Source of the DNA: Chelativorans sp. AA-79
GTDB lineage: Bacteria; Pseudomonadota; Alphaproteobacteria; Rhizobiales; Rhizobiaceae
Assembly: GCF_029457495.1 (NCBI RefSeq)
Contig: NZ_CP120361.1
Span: 4,356,001-4,420,000 of the forward strand
Direction: 5' to 3'
Length of the DNA stretch: 64,000 nt
Shown here: positions 8,091 to 15,577 of the stretch, piece after piece
Layout: each line of letters begins with the position of its first letter
Numbering within the stretch: the first letter of the stretch is position 1
Program-made: the position numbers and the translations under genes
The notes under the pieces: model-generated
Told to the model about the DNA's origin: nothing
The model's input: only the letters and a program-made list of their open reading frames with translations
Databases searched by the model: none

Positions 8091-9176
8091 TTACCGCCGC
8101 TTCACGATGTTGATCCATGCCGCTCGCCCAACATGGATCACCAATCCGGCAAACGTAGCCAACCATGCAGAGATGGCCACAAATATGAAGACCTTCGGGA
8201 TGGAGACGAGAAAGGGCAGATCAAGCGCTCGTGAAAGCTGGTACGTCCCGGTCGTGTACATTCCGAGGGGAAACACCATTCCCCAGAGCTGCGGCTCATA
8301 GACCATCTTGTCCCTCCGTATCACGTACCGCCAAGCCATGAGCGCCAGCAGGAAGGGAATCCACCAGGTGGCAGCAGCCCAGAAGAACAGTGTAAAGCCC
8401 TTTAGAAACGGCAGATAATCCGCAAGTAGCGGCCAATGATCGGCGCGCATGATGAGCGTGGAGCCGGCAAGTGTCGTGATCGCAACCGCGCCCATGTTGA
8501 TCCAGTAAGGTGGCGCGAAGTCGCGTGCTGCCAAGCGCACAAAGGTCAGACGGTAGAAAATCAGCGGAATAATGGCGAGATAAAGCATGCAGCCGATCAT
8601 GAACATGGCGAGGGACAGGAATTGTATCTCCACGGTTGGCGCCGTTTGCAGATCGAGTGTCCCGCGCAAGACGACGATTGACTGTGTCGCGACCGCTGCG
8701 ATCAGCCAGGCACCGTTGATTCCGGCTGCAAGCGATGGCTTGTTCTCGCGCACCGTGACGGCAGTGAAGAACGCGTACATCACGAGCAGCCATAGGCCGA
8801 GCCCGACATACCATAGCGTGCTCGCAACGTCGGGAGCATCGGCCACAATCGCGCTCTGGGTCCCGAGGACGCACGTCCCAGCGACCAGCGTAAAAAACCC
8901 TGGTGCGCGTTGATGATCGGAAAGATCCTCGGTCAGCTTGCTTCGGAACAGGATTATCCGGAGCAGCGTCAGGATCCAAAGGATCACGTAGGCGATCCAG
9001 TTAATGCCGACGAGGAGAGAGGCAAATGCCGGGAACCCTAAAAGCTGGCATGCGATGGACACCACGCCCGTCGCCATCACCAGAGCGAAGTATCCGGGAA
9101 ACAGACTCTCGGCCGCACTGAGGACGAAGGGTCCCAGCGCCGACGATCTCTGTTTGCTATCAGGGGGGGCGGCCAT
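8091..9176 (-). CDS. TDT (TehA/SLAC1-type) membrane transporter
   Basis: A 361-aa integral membrane protein with about ten transmembrane segments. The N-terminal SLFPGYFALVMATGVVSIACQL motif and the later GMVFPLGMYTTGTYQLS segment are characteristic of the tellurite-resistance/dicarboxylate transporter (TDT) family, which includes TehA, SLAC1-type anion channels and malate or sulfite exporters. The substrate cannot be read from sequence. It begins 3 bp after the stop of the small membrane protein at 9180-9572, so the two are probably co-transcribed. Confidence 0.9.
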   Translation of the reverse strand: MAAPPDSKQRSSALGPFVLSAAESLFPGYFALVMATGVVSIACQLLGFPAFASLLVGINWIAYVILWILTLLRIILFRSKLTEDLSDHQRAPGFFTLVAGTCVLGTQSAIVADAPDVASTLWYVGLGLWLLVMYAFFTAVTVRENKPSLAAGINGAWLIAAVATQSIVVLRGTLDLQTAPTVEIQFLSLAMFMIGCMLYLAIIPLIFYRLTFVRLAARDFAPPYWINMGAVAITTLAGSTLIMRADHWPLLADYLPFLKGFTLFFWAAATWWIPFLLALMAWRYVIRRDKMVYEPQLWGMVFPLGMYTTGTYQLSRALDLPFLVSIPKVFIFVAISAWLATFAGLVIHVGRAAWINIVKRR

Positions 9177-9179
9177 CTG

Positions 9180-9572
9180 TCAGTGTTCCAGGTAGCGCGT
9201 CACCAGATCGAGCTGGAGAAAGAAGATAAGCAAAGCCGTGTTTCCCGCCCATGCCACCGTCAACCAGCGGGCCAGTAGACCCCAGAACGGATGCGCGTTG
9301 GTTGCGCAGCGCCAGACAGATACAAGAATCCAGATTGTATAACCGGCAAAGCCGAACAGCAGGAGTTGCTGCGCAACGAGCCGACCTTCGTGTATTGCCA
9401 GAACGTGAAGGAAAACGAAGATGGCGCTCGCGCTGACGCCATAGCCCCAAAACACCTTCCCGAGCGGTTCTGCGCCGTGCCATGCGCGCAACTCCGGCTC
9501 GAAGAAGCCGGAAGTGACGCGTGCCACAAAAGATTTGGAGCGTCGTCCCGATGTCATATTTGGCGCCTTCAC
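9180..9572 (-). CDS. Small three-TM membrane protein
   Basis: A 130-aa protein with three hydrophobic segments (about residues 45-62, 69-86 and 100-123) after a basic N-terminus; the C-terminus is short and cytoplasmic-like. No family was recognised. It lies 3 bp upstream of the TDT transporter and may be an accessory subunit or a protein of the NO-stress regulon, both only inferred from position. Confidence 0.65.
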   Translation of the reverse strand: MKAPNMTSGRRSKSFVARVTSGFFEPELRAWHGAEPLGKVFWGYGVSASAIFVFLHVLAIHEGRLVAQQLLLFGFAGYTIWILVSVWRCATNAHPFWGLLARWLTVAWAGNTALLIFFLQLDLVTRYLEH

Positions 9573-9653
9573 GTGGGCGGGCAGCCTGTTTGCCGAAATC
9601 TCACACCTCCTTGTCTTGATCTCCCGGTGGGCCGGACGGAAGGTGCCTCGGTG

Positions 9654-9854
9654 TTACCGGGACGCCCCACTATCTCCCCAAAGCCAGTCTTCCAGCCAGT
9701 CAAAAAGGACTGCCAGGACAATTGCGAGGGCGACGATTACAAGACGCTGTCGTGCATACCGCATCGCGCTGGTGGGCGGATACCATAGCTCGGCCATCAT
9801 TTCATGAAATCGAACCGGGAGCCGAGGCCCCATAAGGTGGACGAGCCCACTCAC
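9654..9854 (-). CDS. Small single-TM protein coupled to ric
   Basis: A 66-aa protein with one strongly hydrophobic helix (RLVIVALAIVLAVLFDWLEDWLW) near the C-terminus. The GTG start overlaps the stop of the iron-sulfur repair gene (GTGA), the best support that it is translated. No homologue was recognised. An internal start at the second or third Met would give a shorter 36-48-aa membrane peptide; I cannot decide between them. Confidence 0.5.
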   Translation of the reverse strand: MSGLVHLMGPRLPVRFHEMMAELWYPPTSAMRYARQRLVIVALAIVLAVLFDWLEDWLWGDSGASR

Positions 9855-10588
9855 CGCTGCGCGTCCGGTTGCACAGCGGTTGTCGACCCCGCCGGGTATG
9901 CGTGTCCCGCTGATTCCGGTTGTCCAAACCTCGGGAACAGCACGTTGTTCTCCAGATGGATATGCTCCATGACGTCGTCAACGAGTTTGGCCCCGCCCGC
10001 ACAGAGCGCTTGCCAGGATCGGCAAGCGCCTTCCGGCGGAACAAAACCGTTGGCTATCTCTTCCAGCCGCCGCAGGTGATCGCCATGACGGTGGTGATCA
10101 TCACGCATCTGCTCGATCGAAAGCGCATCGAGAGGATCACCATCCCGTCGCATCAGCGGGAAGAGTTCCATCTCCTCCTTCTGCATGTGCACCTCGAGTT
10201 CTGAATGCATCTCGTGGAGCGTGTCGGCGAGTCCGATCGGAGCCTGCGGGTGGACGGCATGAACCGCCTCGACCTTGCGCGCGAGACGTATCAGCTCCGG
10301 CAGCTCGCGCCGATGCGTTTCATGGTATCGGCTCAGGATATGATCGATCAGTGGACCGGTTTCTTCCGGTACCGTGAGACCTGCGTTCGGATCGAGTGCG
10401 GCGAGTGCGCCTTCAATGGAGGCGATATCCAAACCCCGCTTGCTGGCCACTTCCCCCAGCGTCAGATCGCCACCGCAGCAAAAATCCAGCTTGAACTTCC
10501 TGAACACGGCGGTAGCGCCGGGCAATGCAGCTGCGATTTCGCCGATGTTGCGGTCCCTGAGAGAGACTTTCGCGGTTTCGCTGGTCAT
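9851..10588 (-). CDS. ric: Iron-sulfur cluster repair di-iron protein (Ric/DnrN/ScdA/YtfE)
   Basis: A cytoplasmic di-iron protein that restores Fe-S clusters damaged by nitric oxide or oxidants. The 245-aa product has the N-terminal ScdA_N domain with the C37-C38 pair in DFCCGGDLTLGE, then the hemerythrin-like domain with iron ligands in HETHRRELPEL, EMHSELEVHMQKEE, MRDDHHRHGDH and MEHIHLENNVLFPRF. Genes of this family are classical NsrR targets; an NsrR-like palindrome lies at 10648-10670, about 60 bases before the start. Length and domain order are normal. Confidence 0.95.
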   Translation of the reverse strand: MTSETAKVSLRDRNIGEIAAALPGATAVFRKFKLDFCCGGDLTLGEVASKRGLDIASIEGALAALDPNAGLTVPEETGPLIDHILSRYHETHRRELPELIRLARKVEAVHAVHPQAPIGLADTLHEMHSELEVHMQKEEMELFPLMRRDGDPLDALSIEQMRDDHHRHGDHLRRLEEIANGFVPPEGACRSWQALCAGGAKLVDDVMEHIHLENNVLFPRFGQPESAGHAYPAGSTTAVQPDAQR

Positions 10589-10647
10589 CGTTCATTTCCT
10601 TTCCGATCCGGAGGTAGATTTTCCGCCGTGATCCGCCCGCGACGCAA

Positions 10648-10670
10648 AGGGATATTGTACATATATCTCT
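10648..10670. promoter_or_regulatory. Candidate NsrR operator upstream of ric
   Basis: An imperfect 11-1-11 palindrome: left arm AGGGATATTGT, centre A, right arm CATATATCTCT (7 of 11 positions pair). Its layout and AT-rich GATAT/ATATC core match the known NsrR box type (AAGATGCATTT and complement) and the three other candidates in this window. It sits 60 bases before the ric start. The arm match is the weakest of the four. Confidence 0.5.
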
Positions 10671-10741
10671 ATTCTGACTCTGCGTCCCTTGCAAACGCTT
10701 GTGGGCGGACGCCCGTGCTATTGACCGAGGTTAAACGTCAG

Positions 10742-11032
10742 TCATGGATTCCCGGCCCTTCGCAGGGAGTGTGGGAGCTGGTGTTGGCCGAAGTCGATCG
10801 TCGAACGCCGGAGAACCTGGCCTGCATCATTGACATCCAGTCGGACACGACGTCCCTTGTAGAAGAAGGTCAGCCGATGCAGCCCGCGATGTTCCCCCTC
10901 GCCATGCTCGCAAATGCTCGTGATCTCGTTCTCGCACATCAGCGTCTGGACGCGGTGCGCTGGCACATTCAGGAGATCTCCCAGCAGTGCGGCGTCGATG
11001 CAAAAACCGTCTTCGTTTCTTTCTAGCAACAT
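10742..11032 (-). CDS. DUF6522-like small protein
   Basis: A 96-aa protein resembling the DUF6522 family: the N-terminal EDGFCIDAALLGDLLNVP segment, the central LMCENEITSICEHGEGE block and the FYKGRRVRLDVNDAGQVLRRS strand pair. Members are found in denitrification and NO-response gene clusters; function is unknown. It lies 103 bp downstream of the preceding minus-strand gene and 153 bp upstream of ric, with the NsrR-like site in between, so ric probably has its own promoter. Confidence 0.75.
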   Translation of the reverse strand: MLLERNEDGFCIDAALLGDLLNVPAHRVQTLMCENEITSICEHGEGEHRGLHRLTFFYKGRRVRLDVNDAGQVLRRSTIDFGQHQLPHSLRRAGNP

Positions 11033-11135
11033 CCGCAGTTCCTCAAGGAAGACAGAGCGCCCCTCCGTGCAGAATGCAGGCGACGCCCGGCGATTGCGAT
11101 TTGAAAGTCAGTTGCGCCTCCTCCGTCCGCGCATC

Positions 11136-11369
11136 TTACCAAGGCAGCTTCGGTGTTAGCCGATGCAGCAGAACGTCAAAGCGCCTGGCGGTTTTCGGGC
11201 TGGTGTGCCTCAATGCGACGCAAGCCTGCCCGGCGAGACGGCAGGCGAACTCGATCTCGCCAGCTTCTGCGAGTGCCTTGAGGCTCGCGGCCAGGATGTC
11301 GGCGAGATGCCGTGCTTCACCGTCTACGCCAGCTCCACTGGCGGTGATTTCGTTTCCATGCTCGCTCAC
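11136..11369 (-). CDS. Small helical protein coupled to the Nfu_N-DUF59 gene
   Basis: A 77-aa predicted helical protein (ARHLADILAASLKALAEAGEIEFACRLAG) starting with GTG in a GTGA overlap with the stop of the Nfu_N-DUF59 gene. A longer frame open to 11534 is a shadow of that gene. The sequence looks like a small helix bundle with two Cys; no family was recognised. Tight coupling suggests a partner of the upstream Fe-S protein. Confidence 0.6.
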   Translation of the reverse strand: MSEHGNEITASGAGVDGEARHLADILAASLKALAEAGEIEFACRLAGQACVALRHTSPKTARRFDVLLHRLTPKLPW

Positions 11370-12019
11370 CAGCCGCCTCCGTCGCGTATTCCGAAGCGCG
11401 CCTTGGCCCTCTCGCTCATCATTTCTGGTGTCCAGCGTGGTTCGTAGGTGAGCTTCACGTCCACGAACTCGACCCCCGGCACGTTGCTTGCGCACTCGCC
11501 TGCGCCCGCTTTCAGATAGTCCGTCGCCGGACATCCGGGCGTGGTCGTAGTCATAGTGAGATGAACCACACCACCATCTTCGATGGCAACGTCGTAGATC
11601 AGGCCGAGATCGACGATATTGTAACCCAGTTCCGGGTCTATCACCTGACGCAGCGCATCTCTTATGCGCTCGGCAAAATCATTTGTGTCTCCCTCCGCAA
11701 CGGTGCGGTCGGATGACGGTGCGTCAGATCCTGCGGGCTCGACGACCACCGGCGCGCCGGACATAAAGTGCTCCATGATCGCGCCCAGGATCGCCGGCTT
11801 CAGGTGCTGCCACTCACCGCCCCCCTTGGTGACGGTAATGAAATCACCGCCGAGGAATATGCCCGATACGCCCGGAATCTGGAACAACCGTGCCGCGAGC
11901 GGAGAGCTTGCAGCCTGTGAGCTATCGTGGAGGTCGAGTGTGCCGTGGCTGAGCACTTCGCGACCAGGCAGGAATCTGAGGGTCGCAGGGTCCGGCATCG
12001 GCTCGGTCTGGATGAACAT
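11366..12019 (-). CDS. Nfu N-terminal domain fused to DUF59/MIP18 iron-sulfur assembly domain
   Basis: A 217-aa two-domain protein. Residues 1-95 match the Nfu_N domain (MFIQTEPMPDPATLRFLPG, FQIPGVSGIFLGGDFITVTK). Residues about 115-212 match the DUF59/MIP18 (SufT/PaaD-like) domain: VIDPELGYNIVDLGLIYDV and TTTTPGCPATDYL with its conserved Cys. The usual C-terminal NifU-like CxxC scaffold domain of Nfu is absent and replaced by DUF59. It probably acts in Fe-S cluster assembly or repair. The last 40 codons of a second copy survive at 51254-51373. Confidence 0.88.
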   Translation of the reverse strand: MFIQTEPMPDPATLRFLPGREVLSHGTLDLHDSSQAASSPLAARLFQIPGVSGIFLGGDFITVTKGGGEWQHLKPAILGAIMEHFMSGAPVVVEPAGSDAPSSDRTVAEGDTNDFAERIRDALRQVIDPELGYNIVDLGLIYDVAIEDGGVVHLTMTTTTPGCPATDYLKAGAGECASNVPGVEFVDVKLTYEPRWTPEMMSERAKARFGIRDGGGW

Positions 12020-12024
12020 GGCGG

Positions 12025-12552
12025 TCAGGCTCCGTGCTGGCTCGCGACCCTCACCAGGATCCTGTATGTCTTACCATCCGGCTCAAAGCCGCCCCGCCAG
12101 CAATGTCCCCGTTTCTCGAGTTCGGGGAACAGGAACACCGGCTCGCGGCACAGCAGTGCCGAGACAACCTCGCCTTCCTTCATAGTTTCGGTCGCGGCCA
12201 GAATGCGCACCATTGGCTCGGGTGGATCGAGGTCACGATTGTCCATTTCGGTGACTGGCTCTGGCCATTCCTCGCCGTCCCCAGCTGCAATCGAGACTTC
12301 GGCTTCTGAGGGCTTCTCTACTCCGGTCGGCCTGAAGAGCACTTCCCAGTCGCCGGCTTCGAGTTCCCTCGCTTCATGTGAATAGCCTTTCGCGCCAAGG
12401 ACGCTGAAGAGCGGTACGGGCTCGAACGTGGCGAGTAGCCGCAGGCCCTCCCCTGGGCCGAGCGCGGCGACCGCGCTCAGGATTTCCTCAAAGGGTTCTC
12501 CGCCGGCGCGCAGGATGGGGCGGACATCAAGGTCTACGAATGTCATTGTCAT
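12025..12552 (-). CDS. Tandem DUF2249 protein
   Basis: A 175-aa protein made of two DUF2249 repeats. The first (residues 5-75) reads VDLDVRPILRAGGEPFEEIL then GEGLRLLATFEPVPLFSVL; the second, more diverged (about 100-170), has MVRILAATETMKEGEVV, PVFLFPELEKRG and TYRILV. DUF2249 is TusA/SirA-like in fold and frequent in NO and low-oxygen regulons; no reaction is established. It lies 5 bp upstream of the Nfu_N-DUF59 gene and 18 bp downstream of the membrane-protein gene, so it is in one operon with them. Confidence 0.83.
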   Translation of the reverse strand: MTMTFVDLDVRPILRAGGEPFEEILSAVAALGPGEGLRLLATFEPVPLFSVLGAKGYSHEARELEAGDWEVLFRPTGVEKPSEAEVSIAAGDGEEWPEPVTEMDNRDLDPPEPMVRILAATETMKEGEVVSALLCREPVFLFPELEKRGHCWRGGFEPDGKTYRILVRVASQHGA

Positions 12553-12570
12553 CGGCTTTCTCCTTTCGGA

Positions 12571-13926
12571 TCAACTTTGTCGGGCGACCGACATAAGGAG
12601 GCGGGGTCGCGATGCGCCTGCCGGAAGACGCTGCTCTGCCCCCACGTTGAGCAGCCGGCGGGTGCACAGAAGCTGCACGACGATCCCGGAAGTCGCGACA
12701 AGCATCACCGCGGCCGCAAACCTGAATGCGAAGGTGTGTTCCAGGAGGAGCGCAGCAGTGCCGGACCAAACAGCGAGGAAGTAGATGAGGAACCATTTGA
12801 TCGCGCGTTGCTCGATCACCAGGTCCTGCACTCTCGGCGTCGACGCCCTGCCGAGCACGGGTCCGTAGCATTCGAGCCACGTCAGAAAAGCGACGATCTT
12901 GTAGAGCTTGGCGAGGCCGAGCCCGGACAACCAGCCGAAAGCGACCAGGAAGACGAGCGGGGCGATGAAGTCTGACAGCCGGCCGAGTGCGAGTAGGACA
13001 GCCATGAGAACGACGGAGGCCGCAAGCGAAGCGAGCGATAACGCTGCCATGCGGCTGTTCAATTCTATGTCCCGGCGCTTTCGGGCGCGATAAAGATGGA
13101 GCATGTCGCGCCCATAAAGCGCCAAAGCCGCAACGGCGATGAGGCCCGCAACAAGGAGGGCGGTATCAGGCTGTCCCTCCCACCAGATAGCGGCAACTCC
13201 GCCCACGATTGCGATGGTTAGCCCGGCTGCGCCAAGACCGAGCGCCGCATGCGTACTCGGCGAATCGAGTTCCGGTGCGAGCATGAACATGGCCAATAAT
13301 CGGTAGCTGACGCCCATGGCGGTAAAGGTCAGCCAGCCGCCAAAGCCGGCAATCGCGTGGATGGAAACCCCTTCAGCGGCTATGGCAAGGAAAGGCGGAT
13401 ATGTGGTTGCGCCTCCGAGAACGAGCGCAAAGATAATCCCCAACGTCGCAGCAACGGCAACGCTGCAAAGCCCGATCACAACAAAACGTGCCGGCAGAGG
13501 CAACGGCCGCGCGGCCCACAATGTACGCCCGAGGTTCCAGAGAACGAGCGCAAACCCAGCGCCGAGAAGCGCGCTGGCGAGCAGAAAATATGGCAGAACC
13601 GGCTGCACTCGCCCTGCGAGCGTCAGAAAGCCGAGAAGCAGTGCCGCAATGCCGCCGATCAGGCAGATGAGCGTCGGCAAAGGCAACGTGTTGCTGAAAA
13701 GAGGCTTCGCGACAAGAACCGGCACGAACTGGAACAGCGCGCCGCACATCAGGAGGCTCAGCCATCCGAGCGCGACGACGTGTACCAGAACGAGCGTGTC
13801 AGGAGACTTCAGCGGTGCGTTCGGAAAGCCGTATCCCAGGGTCATCATCAACTCCGCCGCAACAAGGGCAAGGAGTGATGCTGCGAAATAGGACATGGTC
13901 CAGCGAGACAGCGAAACTCCAGTCAT
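12571..13926 (-). CDS. Twelve-TM membrane protein resembling heme-copper oxidase subunit I
   Basis: A 451-aa integral membrane protein with about twelve hydrophobic segments. H49 in LVLVHVVALGWLSLLMCGAL and H190 in SIHAIAGFGGWLTFTAMGVSYRL resemble heme- or metal-ligand helices of cbb3/NorB-type subunit I and NnrS-like proteins. The HH pair expected for a CuB or FeB site is not seen, so it is unlikely to be a canonical oxidase. It sits in an operon with DUF2249 and Fe-S proteins after a NsrR-like operator. A heme-binding or NO-related role is inference. Confidence 0.75.
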   Translation of the reverse strand: MTGVSLSRWTMSYFAASLLALVAAELMMTLGYGFPNAPLKSPDTLVLVHVVALGWLSLLMCGALFQFVPVLVAKPLFSNTLPLPTLICLIGGIAALLLGFLTLAGRVQPVLPYFLLASALLGAGFALVLWNLGRTLWAARPLPLPARFVVIGLCSVAVAATLGIIFALVLGGATTYPPFLAIAAEGVSIHAIAGFGGWLTFTAMGVSYRLLAMFMLAPELDSPSTHAALGLGAAGLTIAIVGGVAAIWWEGQPDTALLVAGLIAVAALALYGRDMLHLYRARKRRDIELNSRMAALSLASLAASVVLMAVLLALGRLSDFIAPLVFLVAFGWLSGLGLAKLYKIVAFLTWLECYGPVLGRASTPRVQDLVIEQRAIKWFLIYFLAVWSGTAALLLEHTFAFRFAAAVMLVATSGIVVQLLCTRRLLNVGAEQRLPAGASRPRLLMSVARQS

Positions 13927-13943
13927 GATCGGACACTCCTCGA

Positions 13944-13973
13944 GATCGTACCGGGCACCGGCCCGGTACGATC
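13944..13973 (-). terminator. Perfect 13-bp stem-loop between DUF2249 and the membrane-protein gene
   Basis: GATCGTACCGGGC and its exact complement are separated by the four bases ACCG. The hairpin begins 14 bases after the DUF2249 stop and ends 18 bases before the next start. No T-tract follows on either strand, so it is more likely an intercistronic mRNA-stabilising or attenuating hairpin than a full intrinsic terminator. It would allow different expression of the first gene and the rest of the operon. Confidence 0.7.
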
Positions 13974-13986
13974 CGAAATGGCTGGA

Positions 13987-14247
13987 CTAGGCAGCTTCGG
14001 CACGCTTCCCTATCTCGACACGCCAGACTTCCGGTCCGCGTTCGAGATAGTCCCACGAGAATTGCTCCGGATACTCTGCCTCGAGCTGATAGTAGAGCGG
14101 TTTGGGATCGTGGTCGTTCACCAGGATGAACGCCTCGCCCGCCACGAGGCTTCCCACCAGCTCGAAGATTCGTCTGTGTCGCTCAGCCGGCACCAGCGTA
14201 CGCACGTCCATTACATCAATATCCCGATCCTCAGGTCTGGTCGTCAT
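13987..14247 (-). CDS. DUF2249 single-domain protein
   Basis: An 86-aa protein that is essentially one DUF2249 domain: DVMDVRTLVPAERHRRIFE, then AFILVNDHDPKPLYYQLEAE and the ending FSWDYLERGPEVWRVEIGKR, the strongest form of the family signature. The start at 14247 is preferred because a purine-rich AAGGAG precedes it; an upstream in-frame Met at 14313 gives an unconserved extension. It is the first gene of the minus-strand operon, about 135 bases from the palindrome at 14381-14411. Confidence 0.88.
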   Translation of the reverse strand: MTTRPEDRDIDVMDVRTLVPAERHRRIFELVGSLVAGEAFILVNDHDPKPLYYQLEAEYPEQFSWDYLERGPEVWRVEIGKRAEAA

Positions 14248-14380
14248 CTGAAACTCCTTCTTTCGGCCAGGGAGGCGGTCAGTGGCCTCGCAAGTGTGGA
14301 AGGACGTGCCCAATCGGAAGCGAGTGCACGCGACCTTGCCACGTCGAGCCCGGCCTTACGCCTATGTCGCAGCGTTGATC

Positions 14381-14411
14381 ATAAAAGATGTATTGTCAAT
14401 ATATCTTTTAT
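14381..14411. promoter_or_regulatory. Near-perfect 31-bp NsrR-type palindrome in divergent promoter
   Basis: A 15-1-15 inverted repeat with 14 of 15 positions pairing. The inner 23 bases (14385-14407) are AAGATGTATTG, T, CAATATATCTT, which fit the NsrR 11-1-11 consensus very closely. It lies between the minus-strand DUF2249 operon (start 14247) and the plus-strand gene at 14484, so it can control both directions. A NsrR protein is encoded at 27979-28455. Confidence 0.82.
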
Positions 14412-14483
14412 CGTCTATCGATTGTGAAGCGATGCCAACGCATGGACATGCGTGGCGCAGCTTGCAGAGAGCAAAGAAAGACG

Positions 14484-14948
14484 ATGACCCATTTAGGCAT
14501 CATGACGGGCGGAGAGCACCTAGTCGCAGGCACGGCCGCAAAACTAGTCCAAGTGAGACAAAAGACCGCCGAACGAGAAGAGCTTGCCCGAGCGCTACTG
14601 GCTGCCTTTCGCCGGCATCCTCACGTCAACAATGTGATGACCCATATCAGCCACGGACAGTGGGATCGCGTGGAGGAAGCGCTCCGCGCCATTCTCGACC
14701 CGACTGCTGCGGCCGGCACACTATCCCCGCTGGCGATCAATATCGTGGAGTTAATTGCGGCGGAACAGGGCGTCACTGGGCGTATACTCAGCCTCTTCAT
14801 GAAAGAGTTGCTGGCCAGGTTGCTGCCGCCACAGGAGGCCGCCTGCGTGCAAGCGCACATCTCTGGGGTCTTCGAAGCCTCTGCATCCGAGCGGCCATCC
14901 GCCGCTCACGCGCGAAAAGCAGGCGCCAATCACGGAAGGAGACTCTGA
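14484..14948 (+). CDS. Hypothetical protein, first gene of the divergent NO-response block
   Basis: A 154-aa protein, probably mainly helical (REELARALLAAFRRHPHVNNVM, LAINIVELIAAEQGVTG). No family was recognised. The frame is open back to 14388, but the upstream Met codons lie next to the operator and lack a ribosome site; 14484 is weakly supported by AAAGA. The stop overlaps the next start (TGATG), so this begins a coupled set of small genes under the 14381-14411 palindrome. Confidence 0.62.
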   Translation: MTHLGIMTGGEHLVAGTAAKLVQVRQKTAEREELARALLAAFRRHPHVNNVMTHISHGQWDRVEEALRAILDPTAAAGTLSPLAINIVELIAAEQGVTGRILSLFMKELLARLLPPQEAACVQAHISGVFEASASERPSAAHARKAGANHGRRL

Positions 14949-15187
14949 TGGATGATCCAACCAGAAAATTCGATGCGGGTCGGCGGGCATTTCTGGAGTC
15001 CTTGATACGCGATGATTACGCGCGATGCCATCCAGGGGAAACACTCGACGACCTAATATACCGCGCACGCTTTTCGCGAGAGGACCAGGGTCTCTTGCGC
15101 GACTGGCTCATGTTTGCCGTCACGCGGGAAAAGGAGCACCAGGTAGAGAAGGCCGCTAGCTCTCGCGTTTTCCATCAGGCGGCGTGA
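14948..15187 (+). CDS. Small hypothetical protein
   Basis: A 79-aa charged, probably helical soluble protein (MDDPTRKFDAGRRAFLESL; ETLDDLIYRARFSREDQG). It starts one base inside the upstream stop, preceded by GGAAGGAG, a good ribosome site. It has no recognised domain. The coupling to the 154-aa gene argues for translation. Confidence 0.65.
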   Translation: MDDPTRKFDAGRRAFLESLIRDDYARCHPGETLDDLIYRARFSREDQGLLRDWLMFAVTREKEHQVEKAASSRVFHQAA

Positions 15188-15342
15188 CAGGCGTTGGCAC
15201 AGTTGCCGTTGGTAAGCGGGCTGGCAGGTTCACAAGTCAGAGTGCACGGCGGTTACTGGTAAGGGGAGAAACAGCATGGCGTTCGAGAAAATTGAACAGT
15301 GAGTCGGACCGCCAGCGTGAGACGACATCAGGAGATGTATCG

Positions 15343-15486
15343 ATGAGGAAACCAAGCAAAGAACAGCCGTCGAAGCCGGTTAAGGTGCAGGCCTATGACG
15401 ATTCCGGCCACACCTTGTTGCCCATGCTCATCGCAGGCCTGGTGCTGATCATAATTGGCGCCCTGTTTGTGATGGCATTTGTTTAG
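15343..15486 (+). CDS. 47-aa single-TM protein
   Basis: A small membrane protein: a basic N-terminus (MRKPSKEQPSKP) then one hydrophobic helix (LPMLIAGLVLIIIGALFVMAF) at the C-terminus, predicted Nin. The ATG at 15343 follows AGGAG by 8 bases. The frame stays open upstream, but 15190-15342 carries no convincing protein. Similar one-TM proteins occur at 18712-18918 and 32774-32977. Function unknown. Confidence 0.62.
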   Translation: MRKPSKEQPSKPVKVQAYDDSGHTLLPMLIAGLVLIIIGALFVMAFV

Positions 15487-15577
15487 GTAGAAAGAACTGT
15501 GACAGCGTACCTATCCGCTGAGGTCGGCCACAGGTTTGACGGCTGATCCGTGGGATCCCAATGTTCCGGAGATGGTC

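Noticed and set aside
10205..11026. Long plus-strand frame across ric and DUF6522
   Set aside because: It is antisense to two well-supported minus-strand genes and its residues show no family pattern.
15275..15301. Eight-codon ORF (MAFEKIEQ) after a GGGGAG site, possible leader peptide
   Set aside because: A ribosome site is present, but there is no regulatory codon run or attenuator structure following it; support is too thin.
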